A DNA stretch of 64,000 nt from Lysobacterales bacterium. GTDB lineage: Bacteria > Pseudomonadota > Gammaproteobacteria > Xanthomonadales > Marinicellaceae. The notes under the pieces are model-generated. The model was not told the DNA's origin. It searched no databases and saw only the letters and a program-made list of their open reading frames with translations. Both the position numbers and the translations under genes were made by a program. Numbering within the stretch: position 1 is the first letter of the stretch; each line of letters begins with the position of its first letter. Location: contig JAGRJR010000004.1 of the NCBI GenBank assembly GCA_020442635.1, positions 1 through 64,000 on the forward strand, read 5' to 3'. Shown here piece by piece: positions 9,117 to 17,974 of this stretch.

Positions 9117-10307
9117 TTATTCAATAATTTTTGCTACTACACCCGCACCTACAGTACGGCCACCTTCACGAATAGCGAAGCGTAAACCTTCATCCATCGC
9201 AATCGGTGAAATCAATTCAACCTTCATCTTGACGTTGTCACCAGGCATAACCATCTCTACACCTTCTGGTAACTCACATGCGCCAGTCACGTCAGTTGTT
9301 CTGAAGTAAAACTGTGGACGGTAACCTTTGAAAAATGGCGTGTGACGACCACCTTCATCTTTACTCAACACGTAAACTTCAGCTTCAAATTTTGTGTGGG
9401 GCGTGATTGTACCCGGTTTTGCCAGTACTTGTCCACGCTCAACGTCATCTCTTTTCGTTCCACGCAACAAAATACCCACATTATCACCCGCTTCACCACG
9501 ATCCAACAACTTGCGGAACATCTCAACACCCGTACAAGTAGTGGTGGTGGTATCACGAATACCAACGATTTGAATCTCTTCACCCACGTTGATAACTCCA
9601 GTCTCAATACGACCAGTCACAACTGTACCACGGCCTGAAATCGAGAAAATGTCTTCAATAGGCATCAAAAATGGCTTATCTGTTTCACGTTCCGGAGTCG
9701 GGAAGTAAGAGTCCATCTCATCCAACAATTTTTGTACCGCTGGAACACCGATAGGAGACGAATCACCTTCCAATGCTTTCAATGCAGAACCCATTACCAA
9801 TGGTGTATCATCACCAGGAAACTCATAGTCATTCAACAACTCACGAATTTCCATCTCAACCAATTCCAACAACTCTTCGTCATCAACTTGGTCACATTTG
9901 TTCAAAAACACAACAATGTAAGGCACACCTACTTGACGCGCCAACAAAATGTGCTCACGGGTTTGTGGCATTGGACCATCAGCAGCAGATACCACCAAAA
10001 TCGCACCGTCCATTTGTGCCGCACCTGTAATCATGTTTTTAACATAGTCCGCGTGACCTGGACAGTCTACGTGTGCATAGTGACGATCAGCAGTTTCATA
10101 TTCTACGTGCGCTGTAGAAATTGTGATACCACGCTCTCTTTCTTCTGGCGCGTTATCAATTTGACTGTAATCTTTAAATGTACCACCATGCGTTTCAGCA
10201 GCAACTTTTGTGATCGCTGCAGTCAAGGTTGTTTTACCATGGTCAACGTGACCGATTGTGCCCACGTTTACATGGGGCTTGGTGCGTTCAAATTTCTCTT
10301 TTGACAT
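9117..10307 (-). CDS. tuf: Elongation factor Tu
   Basis: EF-Tu is the GTPase that delivers aminoacyl-tRNA to the ribosome. The product has 396 residues and is full length. It shows the G motifs [16 protein letters not shown] and NKCD, the effector region ending RGITI, and domains 2 and 3 with the C-terminal [17 protein letters not shown]. Three tRNA genes (Tyr, Gly, Thr) lie directly upstream on the same strand, as at the tufB locus of Escherichia coli, yet the S10 operon lies downstream, as at tufA. This combination is discussed as a finding. Confidence 0.98.
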   Translation of the reverse strand: MSKEKFERTKPHVNVGTIGHVDHGKTTLTAAITKVAAETHGGTFKDYSQIDNAPEERERGITISTAHVEYETADRHYAHVDCPGHADYVKNMITGAAQMDGAILVVSAADGPMPQTREHILLARQVGVPYIVVFLNKCDQVDDEELLELVEMEIRELLNDYEFPGDDTPLVMGSALKALEGDSSPIGVPAVQKLLDEMDSYFPTPERETDKPFLMPIEDIFSISGRGTVVTGRIETGVINVGEEIQIVGIRDTTTTTCTGVEMFRKLLDRGEAGDNVGILLRGTKRDDVERGQVLAKPGTITPHTKFEAEVYVLSKDEGGRHTPFFKGYRPQFYFRTTDVTGACELPEGVEMVMPGDNVKMKVELISPIAMDEGLRFAIREGGRTVGAGVVAKIIE

Positions 10308-10345
10308 TGTTGCTACTCCAAAAACAAGCAGTTAAAAAATAGTAG

Positions 10346-10421
10346 TGGTGCCCATAACTGGAGTCGAACCAGTGACCTCTTCCCTACCAAGAAAGTGCTC
10401 TACCGACTGAGCTATATGGGC
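10346..10421 (-). tRNA. tRNA-Thr (anticodon GGT)
   Basis: A complete cloverleaf reads on the minus strand. The acceptor stem is GCCCATA/TATGGGC, the anticodon loop is TTGGTAG with anticodon GGT, the T arm contains GGTTCGACTCC, and the 3' CCA is encoded. It decodes ACC and ACU. It is the last tRNA before tuf, separated from it by 38 bases, and is probably processed from a tRNA-tuf primary transcript. Confidence 0.97.
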
Positions 10422-10427
10422 AAACAA

Positions 10428-10501
10428 TGGAGCGGGTGATGGGAATCGAACCCACGTATTTAGCTTGGAAGGCTAATGTTCTACCATTGAACTACACCCG
10501 C
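10428..10501 (-). tRNA. tRNA-Gly (anticodon TCC)
   Basis: On the minus strand the acceptor stem is GCGGGTG/CATCCGC-like (read as CACCCGC at the 3' side). The anticodon loop is CTTCCAA with anticodon TCC, the T loop is GGTTCGATTCC, and CCA is encoded. It decodes GGA and GGG. Six bases separate it from tRNA-Thr. Confidence 0.97.
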
Positions 10502-10541
10502 TCAACCCTGAATCAATGCAATCACATTGATTCTCTTAAAG

Positions 10542-10626
10542 TGGTGGAGGGAGGAGGATTCGAACCTCCGAAGTTAAAAACAGCAGATTTACAGTCTGCC
10601 CCCGTTGGCCGCTTGGGTATCCCTCC
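10542..10626 (-). tRNA. tRNA-Tyr (anticodon GTA)
   Basis: This 85-base class II tRNA has acceptor stem GGAGGGA/TCCCTCC, anticodon loop CTGTAAA with anticodon GTA, a long variable arm, T arm GAGGTTCGAATCCTC, and an encoded CCA. It is the first tRNA of the Tyr-Gly-Thr-tuf unit. Confidence 0.97.
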
Positions 10627-10643
10627 AACGAGCAAAGCACGGC

Positions 10644-10672
10644 ATTTTCGTAGAATATCAATTGAAAGTCAA
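10644..10672 (-). promoter_or_regulatory. Candidate proximal promoter of the tRNA-tuf operon
   Basis: On the minus strand TTGACT (10667-10672) is followed after 17 bases by GAAAAT (10644-10649) and then a GC-rich discriminator (GCCGTGC). This layout is common for stringently controlled stable-RNA promoters. The tRNA-Tyr 5' end lies 18 bases further on. The -10 is a weak match, so the distal promoter may dominate. Confidence 0.5.
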
Positions 10673-10736
10673 CATAAAAAACCAGTAATTTATCATGCTT
10701 TTTATGACTGCTTCCCTAAGCCTGAGCAGGATGCGA

Positions 10737-10764
10737 ATTATAGGCCTTTTCCAAATAAATACAA
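10737..10764 (-). promoter_or_regulatory. Candidate distal promoter of the tRNA-tuf operon
   Basis: On the minus strand TTGTAT (10759-10764) is followed after 16 bases by a consensus TATAAT (10737-10742). It points toward the tRNA-Tyr gene and lies about 110 bases upstream of it. It overlaps the region upstream of the divergent binding-protein gene at 10874. Confidence 0.55.
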
Positions 10765-10873
10765 TCCCTTTTTAAGACTTATTCAAGGCAATCAATGCTT
10801 CAGTCTAAAAATACCCTTTTTATCGTGTATCCTTATCTATACAATAGGCACTTTTTACTTCGTCTATCTACTC

Positions 10874-11659
10874 ATGAAATATAGTTTGTTCTGCTGTTTG
10901 GTTGGTTTATTTTTGAGCATCAATAGTCAAAGCAAAACCATTTCCAGCATGACTCTATCTCCACACCTGACAGAATTGGTCTATTCAGCAGGTGGTGGTA
11001 ACACTTTGGTTGGCGTCAGTGCTTACAGTAACTATCCGGAAGAAGTTAAAAAACTACCTATGATCGGTGATGCCTTTAGACTTGATCTTGAACAAATTAA
11101 AACATTAAACCCTGATGTGATTTTTTATTGGAAAAACGGCACCGCCAATCAGGTCATTCAACAACTCTCTTCGCTGGAGTTTAATCTACATGAAATCACC
11201 ATCAACCACTTAAAAGACATTCCCAATGCCATTAATGAGATTGCCAGTATACTGGGCACAACCCCACTTGAACCCACTGAGCTTTTTCAACAAAAATTAT
11301 CAAAACTCAAACGAGAGATCCAAAATCATACTGCGTTGATACAAATCTCTTCTAAACCCATTTATACCGTCAATGGTAAACACTGGATGTCAGAAGCTTT
11401 AGAAGTTTGTGGTTTGAAAAATATATTTCAGGACCTAGAACTGCTCAGCGCCGCAGTTACTTTAGAATCAGTGGTACTCAAAAAACCCGAATATATTATT
11501 ACCACTGGCGCCATGGCTGACAACCCATTGTTGGAATGGTCGAGCATTCCAGCAATTAACAAACAACAAATCATCACCCTAAATCCTGACACATTCAGCA
11601 GGCCTACATTAAGGCTGCTGGAGTCAATAGAGCAACTTTGTAATCAAGTTAAAAACTAA
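10874..11659 (+). CDS. BtuF-like periplasmic substrate-binding protein (vitamin B12/metal-chelate type)
   Basis: The 261-residue product starts with a Sec signal peptide (about residues 1-20, MKYSLFCCLVGLFLSINSQS). The mature part is a BtuF/FhuD-type two-lobed periplasmic binding domain: SMTLSPHLTELVYSAGGGNTLVGVS, the SNYPEEVKKLPMIG segment, and LEQIKTLNPDVIFYW. Family members capture cobalamin or chelated iron for an ABC importer. No permease or ATPase is adjacent. A longer open frame reaches back into the tRNA genes, but I reject that extension because it is an antisense reading of tRNAs. The substrate is inferred only. Confidence 0.8.
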   Translation: MKYSLFCCLVGLFLSINSQSKTISSMTLSPHLTELVYSAGGGNTLVGVSAYSNYPEEVKKLPMIGDAFRLDLEQIKTLNPDVIFYWKNGTANQVIQQLSSLEFNLHEITINHLKDIPNAINEIASILGTTPLEPTELFQQKLSKLKREIQNHTALIQISSKPIYTVNGKHWMSEALEVCGLKNIFQDLELLSAAVTLESVVLKKPEYIITTGAMADNPLLEWSSIPAINKQQIITLNPDTFSRPTLRLLESIEQLCNQVKN

Positions 11660-13275
11660 TCCAAACGGTTTTCACCCAATAAATTCAAGTCCTGGTCATA
11701 CATGGCCTTAAGTAACAATTCACCGTCATCGCTCACTTTAAACTCTCCAAAACGCGCGTTATCAAATAATTTGGCATCACCTTCTTGGAAGAAAAACGCA
11801 TTGGTAGCAAATTGAATACGACCATGGCGACTGCGAAACTGCATCAATACCTGATTATCATTCAATGTTTGGCCCGTGTAAATGGCATGGTATGTTCCCA
11901 CACCATTGTCAGCCACGTCCACCACAATATAACCATCCAACGATTGTTTCCTGTCGATTTTATAAACGTCACTTGATCTGATTTTATTGGCGACATCAAA
12001 TCGCAAACGCATAAAATCACCTTGCATGATTGAGCGAGGATCGACCGGCGCTAATTCTAAGAATACCGATTTCCCATTGGCCAAAGTATTTTCTTTTTGC
12101 ATGATGGCATGATTAACACCTACTAAACAAATTACCAAAGTAACAGCGACTGCAATTTTCTGCACAGTTGTCGATGACTGCCCCACTACTACGGACTGTT
12201 GCTCATGAACATCCGAATCACTGCTTTGATAGGTTTTGCGCAGCAACCAATAACCTACGCATAACACCACACCGATGACTATCAGAATCACTGATTTAAC
12301 CAACAAGGTTTGGTGCAAAGAATAATAATACCAACTAAAAAATCCTAATAAAGCCAAAGCCCCCATAATGATTAACACCAGCTTTTGTCTGGCGAACCCC
12401 ACCAAAAGAACCAACAACGCACTGCTTAAACCAATGACAGGCATGGCTGAAAACAACAGCAACACGGCTGCCAATATCACCAGCTTACCAGTTCTTGTGG
12501 CAAAATTTATCGATTGCTCCTGACTGGCACGGTAGACAAAATACAAAAGCACCGCCGAATTCAAAATGGTGGAAATGGTTGGTGCATTTTCCATCCACCA
12601 ATGAAGTCCACCATTTCTCCCGTGAAATAAGCCATACAGCCAAACCACATTTTGTACATTCAAAGTTAAAATTGAGAATCCAAGCGCATAAGCAATGGGC
12701 TCATAAAAATCTTTTTCAGCCTCCCAGCCTGTTTTTTCTAACCACAACCAAACGAACAATGCTGAAACTATGGCACTACCGACTCCGGTATAAACCAACC
12801 ATTCAAAACCCCAAAAGAAAGCGATAACAGCAAACCATGTACATAAAAACCGATGAAGGTAATGATTCACCAACCAGGCCAATAGCATTTGATATAAACC
12901 AACCACAACCAGCCATTCACGCATTTTAAAGTTAGACAGTTCGAACAAACCAAATGCAAACAAAAATTGACCCGTTAAGCTGAAAGCCAACACCATTTGT
13001 TCAAAGAAATCACTGTCTGGTTTTGTCTTATAAAAAACGTGAGCGGAAATATTTATAACCACACCTAAGATGATCAGCGCTTCGCCATTGTCAAACAAAC
13101 CTGCTACACCGAAGCCCAAAAACGCCAACAGAAAAACTGCTGCCAACCAACCTGCAAAACCCTGCAAAACCCTTACATACCATAAAGTAGCATCACCTTT
13201 TCCAACAGATTCCGGCTGATCACCTGAAACCAGTTCAACTTGTTCCAATTGCTCCCATAATTTAGATTCACTCAT
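11656..13275 (-). CDS. DUF4401 / GDYXXLXY membrane protein
   Basis: The 539-residue protein has about ten or more membrane helices in its first 380 residues (DUF4401-like). One further helix near residue 385 precedes a C-terminal periplasmic domain containing QGDFMRLRF near residue 420, a match to the GDYXXLXY family motif. The function of this family is unknown. I chose the ATG at 13275 because GGAGA lies at good spacing; it overlaps the upstream gene by 8 bases. These two domains are often separate neighbouring genes, so this looks like a fusion. The last four bases overlap the convergent binding-protein gene. Confidence 0.8.
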   Translation of the reverse strand: MSESKLWEQLEQVELVSGDQPESVGKGDATLWYVRVLQGFAGWLAAVFLLAFLGFGVAGLFDNGEALIILGVVINISAHVFYKTKPDSDFFEQMVLAFSLTGQFLFAFGLFELSNFKMREWLVVVGLYQMLLAWLVNHYLHRFLCTWFAVIAFFWGFEWLVYTGVGSAIVSALFVWLWLEKTGWEAEKDFYEPIAYALGFSILTLNVQNVVWLYGLFHGRNGGLHWWMENAPTISTILNSAVLLYFVYRASQEQSINFATRTGKLVILAAVLLLFSAMPVIGLSSALLVLLVGFARQKLVLIIMGALALLGFFSWYYYSLHQTLLVKSVILIVIGVVLCVGYWLLRKTYQSSDSDVHEQQSVVVGQSSTTVQKIAVAVTLVICLVGVNHAIMQKENTLANGKSVFLELAPVDPRSIMQGDFMRLRFDVANKIRSSDVYKIDRKQSLDGYIVVDVADNGVGTYHAIYTGQTLNDNQVLMQFRSRHGRIQFATNAFFFQEGDAKLFDNARFGEFKVSDDGELLLKAMYDQDLNLLGENRLD

Positions 13276-14251
13276 GGTCGTTCTCCAATTTGAATTGCTC
13301 ATGGGTTTTCTTGATCCAAGTAACAGCTACGGTAGTCAGACCAATCAAAGTCAACGCCATCAAAAGCATGCCACCTGCATCCATATGACTGAACACAGTT
13401 TCGGCGAGCAATGCCAAGATAAAGATGATCAACGCCAAACACCAGCCTGTCAGCAGCATCAAATCTTTCTTAACGAAACGGTAGTATGCAAAAAATCCTG
13501 ACATGGCCACCAAATACAATAAGCCACTGATAAATTGGTTGTCATTGCGCCATACTACTTCCATAGCAATCATGGTCAAAGCATAAAGAACAGCCAGTCC
13601 CACTACTTGAGCCGCCCAGCGGTAAGTTAATGACACTTTTTGAGGAGCCTGTTTGTTGGACAACCATTCCAACAGCACCAACAGCAAACCATTAACCAGT
13701 AGATACAACCAGGGAATTTGACGACTTAAAAACACCATACCAAAGAATGAAGGATTAACATACATATATAAGGTCAAGCCAGTATTTGTCAGTAATGCCC
13801 AAAATACCCATAAAGCTTCTGACTTGGCAAAGATGACCAAAGGTAGAATCATCACCGCCCAAGTGGCAAACAATTGCCAGGGATCAGCGCCCGTCTGATA
13901 GGTTTGTCCAAACAAAGCCAGCAAGGCGCCCAACACAATGACACCTGCCAGTAACAAAGCCTGCGCCAATACTTTGTTACCAGATTTTAAAAAATAAGCC
14001 AGGAAAGTCATCACCAACAACAGCTGCAATATCATGAATTTAAAACTTCGGCCTAACTCATTCCAGTTATAAGCAAAGAAAAACACCACGCCTATGGCCA
14101 ATGACAACAGGCCCAAACTGATTAAAACCTGTTTACTGAATTGTAACCAAGCAGTTCCACTGGGCCTTTCACCGGCCAGTTCTAAAGCCTTTTGTTTGTA
14201 TTCCGGTTTGACCAAACCGGATTTAATCCACTGATATATCGATTCACTCAT
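13268..14251 (-). CDS. DUF2157 multi-pass membrane protein
   Basis: The product has about 327 residues with a short cytoplasmic N-terminus (MSESIYQWIKSGLVKPEYKQ) and about ten membrane helices. The N-terminal soluble segment followed by helices matches DUF2157. It is translationally coupled to the DUF4401/GDYXXLXY gene, and the two together probably form a membrane complex of unknown role. The ATG at 14251 has GGGA 8 bases upstream; a GTG one codon earlier is possible. Confidence 0.75.
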   Translation of the reverse strand: MSESIYQWIKSGLVKPEYKQKALELAGERPSGTAWLQFSKQVLISLGLLSLAIGVVFFFAYNWNELGRSFKFMILQLLLVMTFLAYFLKSGNKVLAQALLLAGVIVLGALLALFGQTYQTGADPWQLFATWAVMILPLVIFAKSEALWVFWALLTNTGLTLYMYVNPSFFGMVFLSRQIPWLYLLVNGLLLVLLEWLSNKQAPQKVSLTYRWAAQVVGLAVLYALTMIAMEVVWRNDNQFISGLLYLVAMSGFFAYYRFVKKDLMLLTGWCLALIIFILALLAETVFSHMDAGGMLLMALTLIGLTTVAVTWIKKTHEQFKLENDHE

Positions 14252-14454
14252 CACATGTTCCCAAAATCTTTAATGCCATTATCTTATGCCTATTGATTAA
14301 TCAATTTAACTTATTCATTTGAAAGTGTAAATAAATGACCGTTGGTAGCAAAAAATAATACTTACGCTATTTATTTCAGGTTACCAACAGTTTGTCAGCA
14401 AAAGTCGTCGTTGAACAATCATGCTGATGAGTCAGCACGCATCCCAAATCAAAG

Positions 14455-14485
14455 CAAAAAAAAGCCCGGTTTTAACCAGGCTTTA
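14455..14485 (-). terminator. Intrinsic terminator after prpC
   Basis: On the minus strand AAAGCCTGGTT, a short loop and AACCGGGCTTT form a stem followed by a run of eight T. It lies 24 bases beyond the prpC stop and should end the prpB-prpC transcript. Confidence 0.85.
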
Positions 14486-14508
14486 CTTATTTATATGAAC
14501 TAAGGCAA

Positions 14509-15639
14509 TCAGTCGCGTTCTTCAATCGGTCCAACTTTACGTGTATCCGGACCAGTGTAGTCGGCGTTGGGTCTGATGATGCGGTTATTTTCTCTTTGTT
14601 CCATCACATGCGCTGTCCAACCGGTCACACGTGACATCACAAAAATGGGCGTGAACAATTCAGTTGGAATGCCCATAAAGTGATAGGCTGAAGCGTGGAA
14701 AAAGTCTGCATTAGGAAATAATTTTTTCTCATCCCACATTTTTTTCTCAACCGCACAGCTGACGGGGTATAACACAGTATCACCCACCTCTTCAGCCAGT
14801 TTTTCTGACCAGCGTTTGATGATGGCATTGCGTGGATCCACTTCAGTATAAACAGCGTGACCAAAGCCCATAATCAACTGTTTGGTTCTAAGCATTTCAT
14901 CAATACCAGCTTCAGCTTCTTCAACACTTGAGAATTTTTGTAACAAGGCCATGGCTTTTTCATTCGCACCACCATGTAATGGGCCGCGAAGTGCACCAAT
15001 TGAAGCAGTTACGCATGAATGGATGTCTGATAAGGTTGACGCCACCACTCGACCCGTAAAAGTTGAGGCATTAAATTCATGCTCTGCATAAAGGATTAAT
15101 GAAACATCCATCACACGTGCATGTAATTCACTGGGTTTTTTACCATGTAATAATTCTAAAAAGTGAGCACCTACGCCATCAATGTCAGATGCTGTATCAA
15201 TACGAATACCTTCAGTAGCATAACGGTACCAGTAACAGATGATTGATGGGAAAATAGCGACCAAACGATCGGCTTTGTCCCATTGCTGAGAAAAATCAGT
15301 TTCACCTTCAACATTACCAAGAATTGAACAACCAGTACGCATCACATCCATCGGATGTGCGTCCCTTGGAATCAATTCCAATGTCTTTTTCACAGCATCT
15401 GGCAATTCACGCATTGAGTTGATTTTCTTTTTATACGCATCCAGTTCAGCCTGATTGGGTAATTTACCATGTAAAATCAAATAAGCTGTTTCATAGAAAC
15501 TGGCATTGGTAGCCAAATCATCCACGTCATAACCTCGGTAGGTCAGACCCGCGCCAATTTTACCCACTGTGCATAATTTAGTTTCACCGGCGCTTTGCCC
15601 TCTAAGGCCAGCACCACCTGCTTTTTTGGCGTTTCCCAT
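14509..15639 (-). CDS. prpC: 2-Methylcitrate synthase
   Basis: This enzyme condenses propionyl-CoA with oxaloacetate, the first step of the methylcitrate cycle, and usually has some citrate synthase activity. The 376-residue product has the short form length of PrpC, the start KLCTVGKIGAGLTYRGYDVDDLA, and the catalytic His motifs GPLHGGANEKAM and MGFGHAVYTEVDPR. It follows prpB with a one-base gap. No methylcitrate dehydratase gene (prpD, or acnD-prpF) lies beside it, so the rest of the cycle must be elsewhere. Confidence 0.92.
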   Translation of the reverse strand: MGNAKKAGGAGLRGQSAGETKLCTVGKIGAGLTYRGYDVDDLATNASFYETAYLILHGKLPNQAELDAYKKKINSMRELPDAVKKTLELIPRDAHPMDVMRTGCSILGNVEGETDFSQQWDKADRLVAIFPSIICYWYRYATEGIRIDTASDIDGVGAHFLELLHGKKPSELHARVMDVSLILYAEHEFNASTFTGRVVASTLSDIHSCVTASIGALRGPLHGGANEKAMALLQKFSSVEEAEAGIDEMLRTKQLIMGFGHAVYTEVDPRNAIIKRWSEKLAEEVGDTVLYPVSCAVEKKMWDEKKLFPNADFFHASAYHFMGIPTELFTPIFVMSRVTGWTAHVMEQRENNRIIRPNADYTGPDTRKVGPIEERD

Positions 15640-15640
15640 A

Positions 15641-16528
15641 TTATTTATCCTCTGAAAATAATTGATCTAATTTTTGTTCATAGCTGTGGTAGTCCAAATG
15701 ACCATACAGCTCTTCCCTGGTTTGCATGATGTCCAACACATCTTTTTGGTGCCCCTGAACCAGAATCGATTGATAAACCAGTTCTGCTGCGCGATTCATC
15801 GCACGGTAGGCACTGCAACAATACAATACAATGTCCACACCATGTTCACCCAGTTCATCACTGGTAAACAATGGGGTATGACCAAATTCGGTGATATTGG
15901 CCAAAACAGGCACCCCTACTGCACCTTTAAATCGTTGGTATTGTTCAAGGGTTTTCATGGCTTCAGGAAAAATCATGTCAGCACCCGCTTCAACACAAGC
16001 CACAGCGCGCTCAATGGCTGCTTCTTCACCCTCTATGGCCAGTGCATCTGTTCTTGCCATGATAACAAAATCATTATCGGTTCTGGCATCAACTGCAGCC
16101 TTGATGCGATCCACCATTTCACCTTTTGAAACCACTTCTTTATTGGGCCTGTGACCACAGCGTTTTTGCGACACCTGATCTTCGATATGCATTGCCGCTG
16201 CACCAGCTTTAATCACAGAACGCGTCGTTCTGGCGATGTTAAAAGCACCGCCCCAACCGGTATCTACATCAATCAATAATGGCAAGTCACAAACATCTGT
16301 GATTCTTCTGACATCAGTGAGCACATCTTCAAGTGATGAAATGCCCAAATCAGGCATCCCTAATGAGTTGGCAGCAACTCCACCTCCTGACAGGTAAATG
16401 GCTTGATGCCCAATATTTTTTGCCATTCGAGCGGTATAGGCATTGATGGTACCGACCACTTTCAGGGGCTGGTTGTGCTCCACAGCTAATCTGAATTGTT
16501 TACCGGCACTTTGAATTGAATTCGTCAT
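15641..16528 (-). CDS. prpB: 2-Methylisocitrate lyase
   Basis: PrpB splits 2-methylisocitrate into pyruvate and succinate. From [13 protein letters not shown] the product is 295 residues, matching the family. Visible features are [21 protein letters not shown], the metal and substrate region [11 protein letters not shown], and the catalytic [10 protein letters not shown] signature. A longer in-frame start at 16591 exists; neither has a strong ribosome-binding site, and I chose the shorter by homology. It is cotranscribed with prpC. No prpR-type activator is adjacent; the next gene upstream is a cNMP-binding/rhodanese protein. Confidence 0.92.
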   Translation of the reverse strand: MTNSIQSAGKQFRLAVEHNQPLKVVGTINAYTARMAKNIGHQAIYLSGGGVAANSLGMPDLGISSLEDVLTDVRRITDVCDLPLLIDVDTGWGGAFNIARTTRSVIKAGAAAMHIEDQVSQKRCGHRPNKEVVSKGEMVDRIKAAVDARTDNDFVIMARTDALAIEGEEAAIERAVACVEAGADMIFPEAMKTLEQYQRFKGAVGVPVLANITEFGHTPLFTSDELGEHGVDIVLYCCSAYRAMNRAAELVYQSILVQGHQKDVLDIMQTREELYGHLDYHSYEQKLDQLFSEDK

Positions 16529-16768
16529 AATTTGTGAGTTTTTATGTTTTTCATCTGACAAATGACCTGCCAATAATGAAATTATGTCCATGAAAAGGTG
16601 ACCAAGTTATGTCACCACATACGGTTCTAGAAAGTCACCTTTTAAAACACGATTGAATCATGATAAGAGATTGTTCACAGGTAACTTTCAACGGCGGTGA
16701 ATTATATCAGATTACCCTAATTTTCGCCATAGACAAAGGTCGAACTGAACCAATAATAATGCATTGAA

Positions 16769-17812
16769 TCAGATGTTAAGCGTCCTGATCAGGTTGTTAA
16801 TACCACCTTGAAGTACGTATACATCATAGCCTAAAGTGGTTAAGGTAAAGGCTGCTGATGCACACCGCGAGCCCAAGTTACTGCAAGTGATGATTTCTTT
16901 GCTTAAGTCAAGGCGTTTGATTTGCTTGCGTATTTGATTCACTGGAATGTTTAGCGAACCTCTGATACCCTGGCGTTCAAACTCTTCTGTTTCCCTGACA
17001 TCCAATAAAACGGCTCCTCGGGTGATTTTATCGATGGCAGCTTGAGCAGTTATCCACCTGACCACATGAGCTTTGACCAACCGGGTGAATTTTTGGCGGG
17101 CTAGCTTCATTAACAAACCATCGGTTTTCATCCTTACTGAAGCATTTCGTGGCTCACTACTGACCAAAGCGGCTTCTCCAAACATATGACCTTTATGCAA
17201 GTCGGCCACTTTTTGTTCTCCTTCAGCCACACATTGAAAAACCTCAGCTTCACCATCAGCAATGATGTAACAAAAATCGCCAGGATCACCTTCTGCAATC
17301 ACTTCTTCACCAGCTTTTACTGTTCTGGTTTCCAGTTCTTCGAACAATTCACCGACATTGCCTTGTGGTAACATTTGTACCGATTGACACTTTAATAAAC
17401 CGACCACCCACTCATAAGAATCATGTCCACGCAATGGGCTGTCAGCAGGCGCTTTGTCGTGCACATCACACCACACTTTAAAATGATCCAGAAAAGTAGA
17501 ATTGATTTGAAAACCTGTCGCCGAACTTGAAGCAACAGTGGCATCCAGGGTGTTTGATTTATTGGCATCACCGATGGGGTATTTTGATGACAAAGAAGTC
17601 GATTTGATTATTTTCTCCCGCCCTTTATCGTTCACCACCTTAATGATTCCTTTGGTCAGGTATTTCGTATTCTCTGCACGTCGATTGATGGTGTAGAGCT
17701 GTTCGCCTTTTGACATATCAAAAAACTCAAACTCCCTGAGTATCAAAGGATAAAATTTCAATTTAATGGCATTGAACGGGAAGTATTGTTGTAACTCTTC
17801 TGCCTTAATCAT
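16769..17812 (-). CDS. Cyclic-nucleotide-binding and rhodanese domain protein
   Basis: The 347-residue protein appears to carry two tandem cyclic-nucleotide-binding beta-rolls. The first (about residues 30-130) is degenerate. The second (about 150-235) has a good phosphate-binding cassette, FGEAALVSSEPRNASVR. A C-terminal rhodanese domain (about 255-345) contains LLDVRETEEFERQGIRGSLNIP and a Cys in the catalytic position (ITCSNLGSRC). No helix-turn-helix is visible, so it is not a Crp-type DNA binder. It probably senses a cyclic nucleotide and handles a persulfide or acts by protein contact. Its role is unknown. Confidence 0.8.
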   Translation of the reverse strand: MIKAEELQQYFPFNAIKLKFYPLILREFEFFDMSKGEQLYTINRRAENTKYLTKGIIKVVNDKGREKIIKSTSLSSKYPIGDANKSNTLDATVASSSATGFQINSTFLDHFKVWCDVHDKAPADSPLRGHDSYEWVVGLLKCQSVQMLPQGNVGELFEELETRTVKAGEEVIAEGDPGDFCYIIADGEAEVFQCVAEGEQKVADLHKGHMFGEAALVSSEPRNASVRMKTDGLLMKLARQKFTRLVKAHVVRWITAQAAIDKITRGAVLLDVRETEEFERQGIRGSLNIPVNQIRKQIKRLDLSKEIITCSNLGSRCASAAFTLTTLGYDVYVLQGGINNLIRTLNI

Positions 17813-17974
17813 TAAGCACTCTTTTCCTCTTTTTGATAGAAATCATAACTTATTTATGTCAAGAACACAAAAGCAAAAATCACCTCATCCGCTGTGTTTC
17901 CTATGGATAACTCATCCAGCTTAAATAAAATCGAATCATTCGTGCTAAACTGACCATTTTTTTAACCCATAAGA

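Noticed and set aside
9732-10304. Plus-strand open frame opposite tuf
   Set aside because: It is a shadow of the strongly codon-biased tuf gene and has no homology-like features or ribosome-binding site.
10427-10873. N-terminal extension of the BtuF-like gene into the tRNA cluster
   Set aside because: The extension translates the antisense strand of tRNA-Gly and tRNA-Tyr, a common false reading. The signal peptide at 10874 gives a natural start.
14509-15639. Naming this gene gltA (citrate synthase)
   Set aside because: The short length and the direct link to prpB favour 2-methylcitrate synthase.
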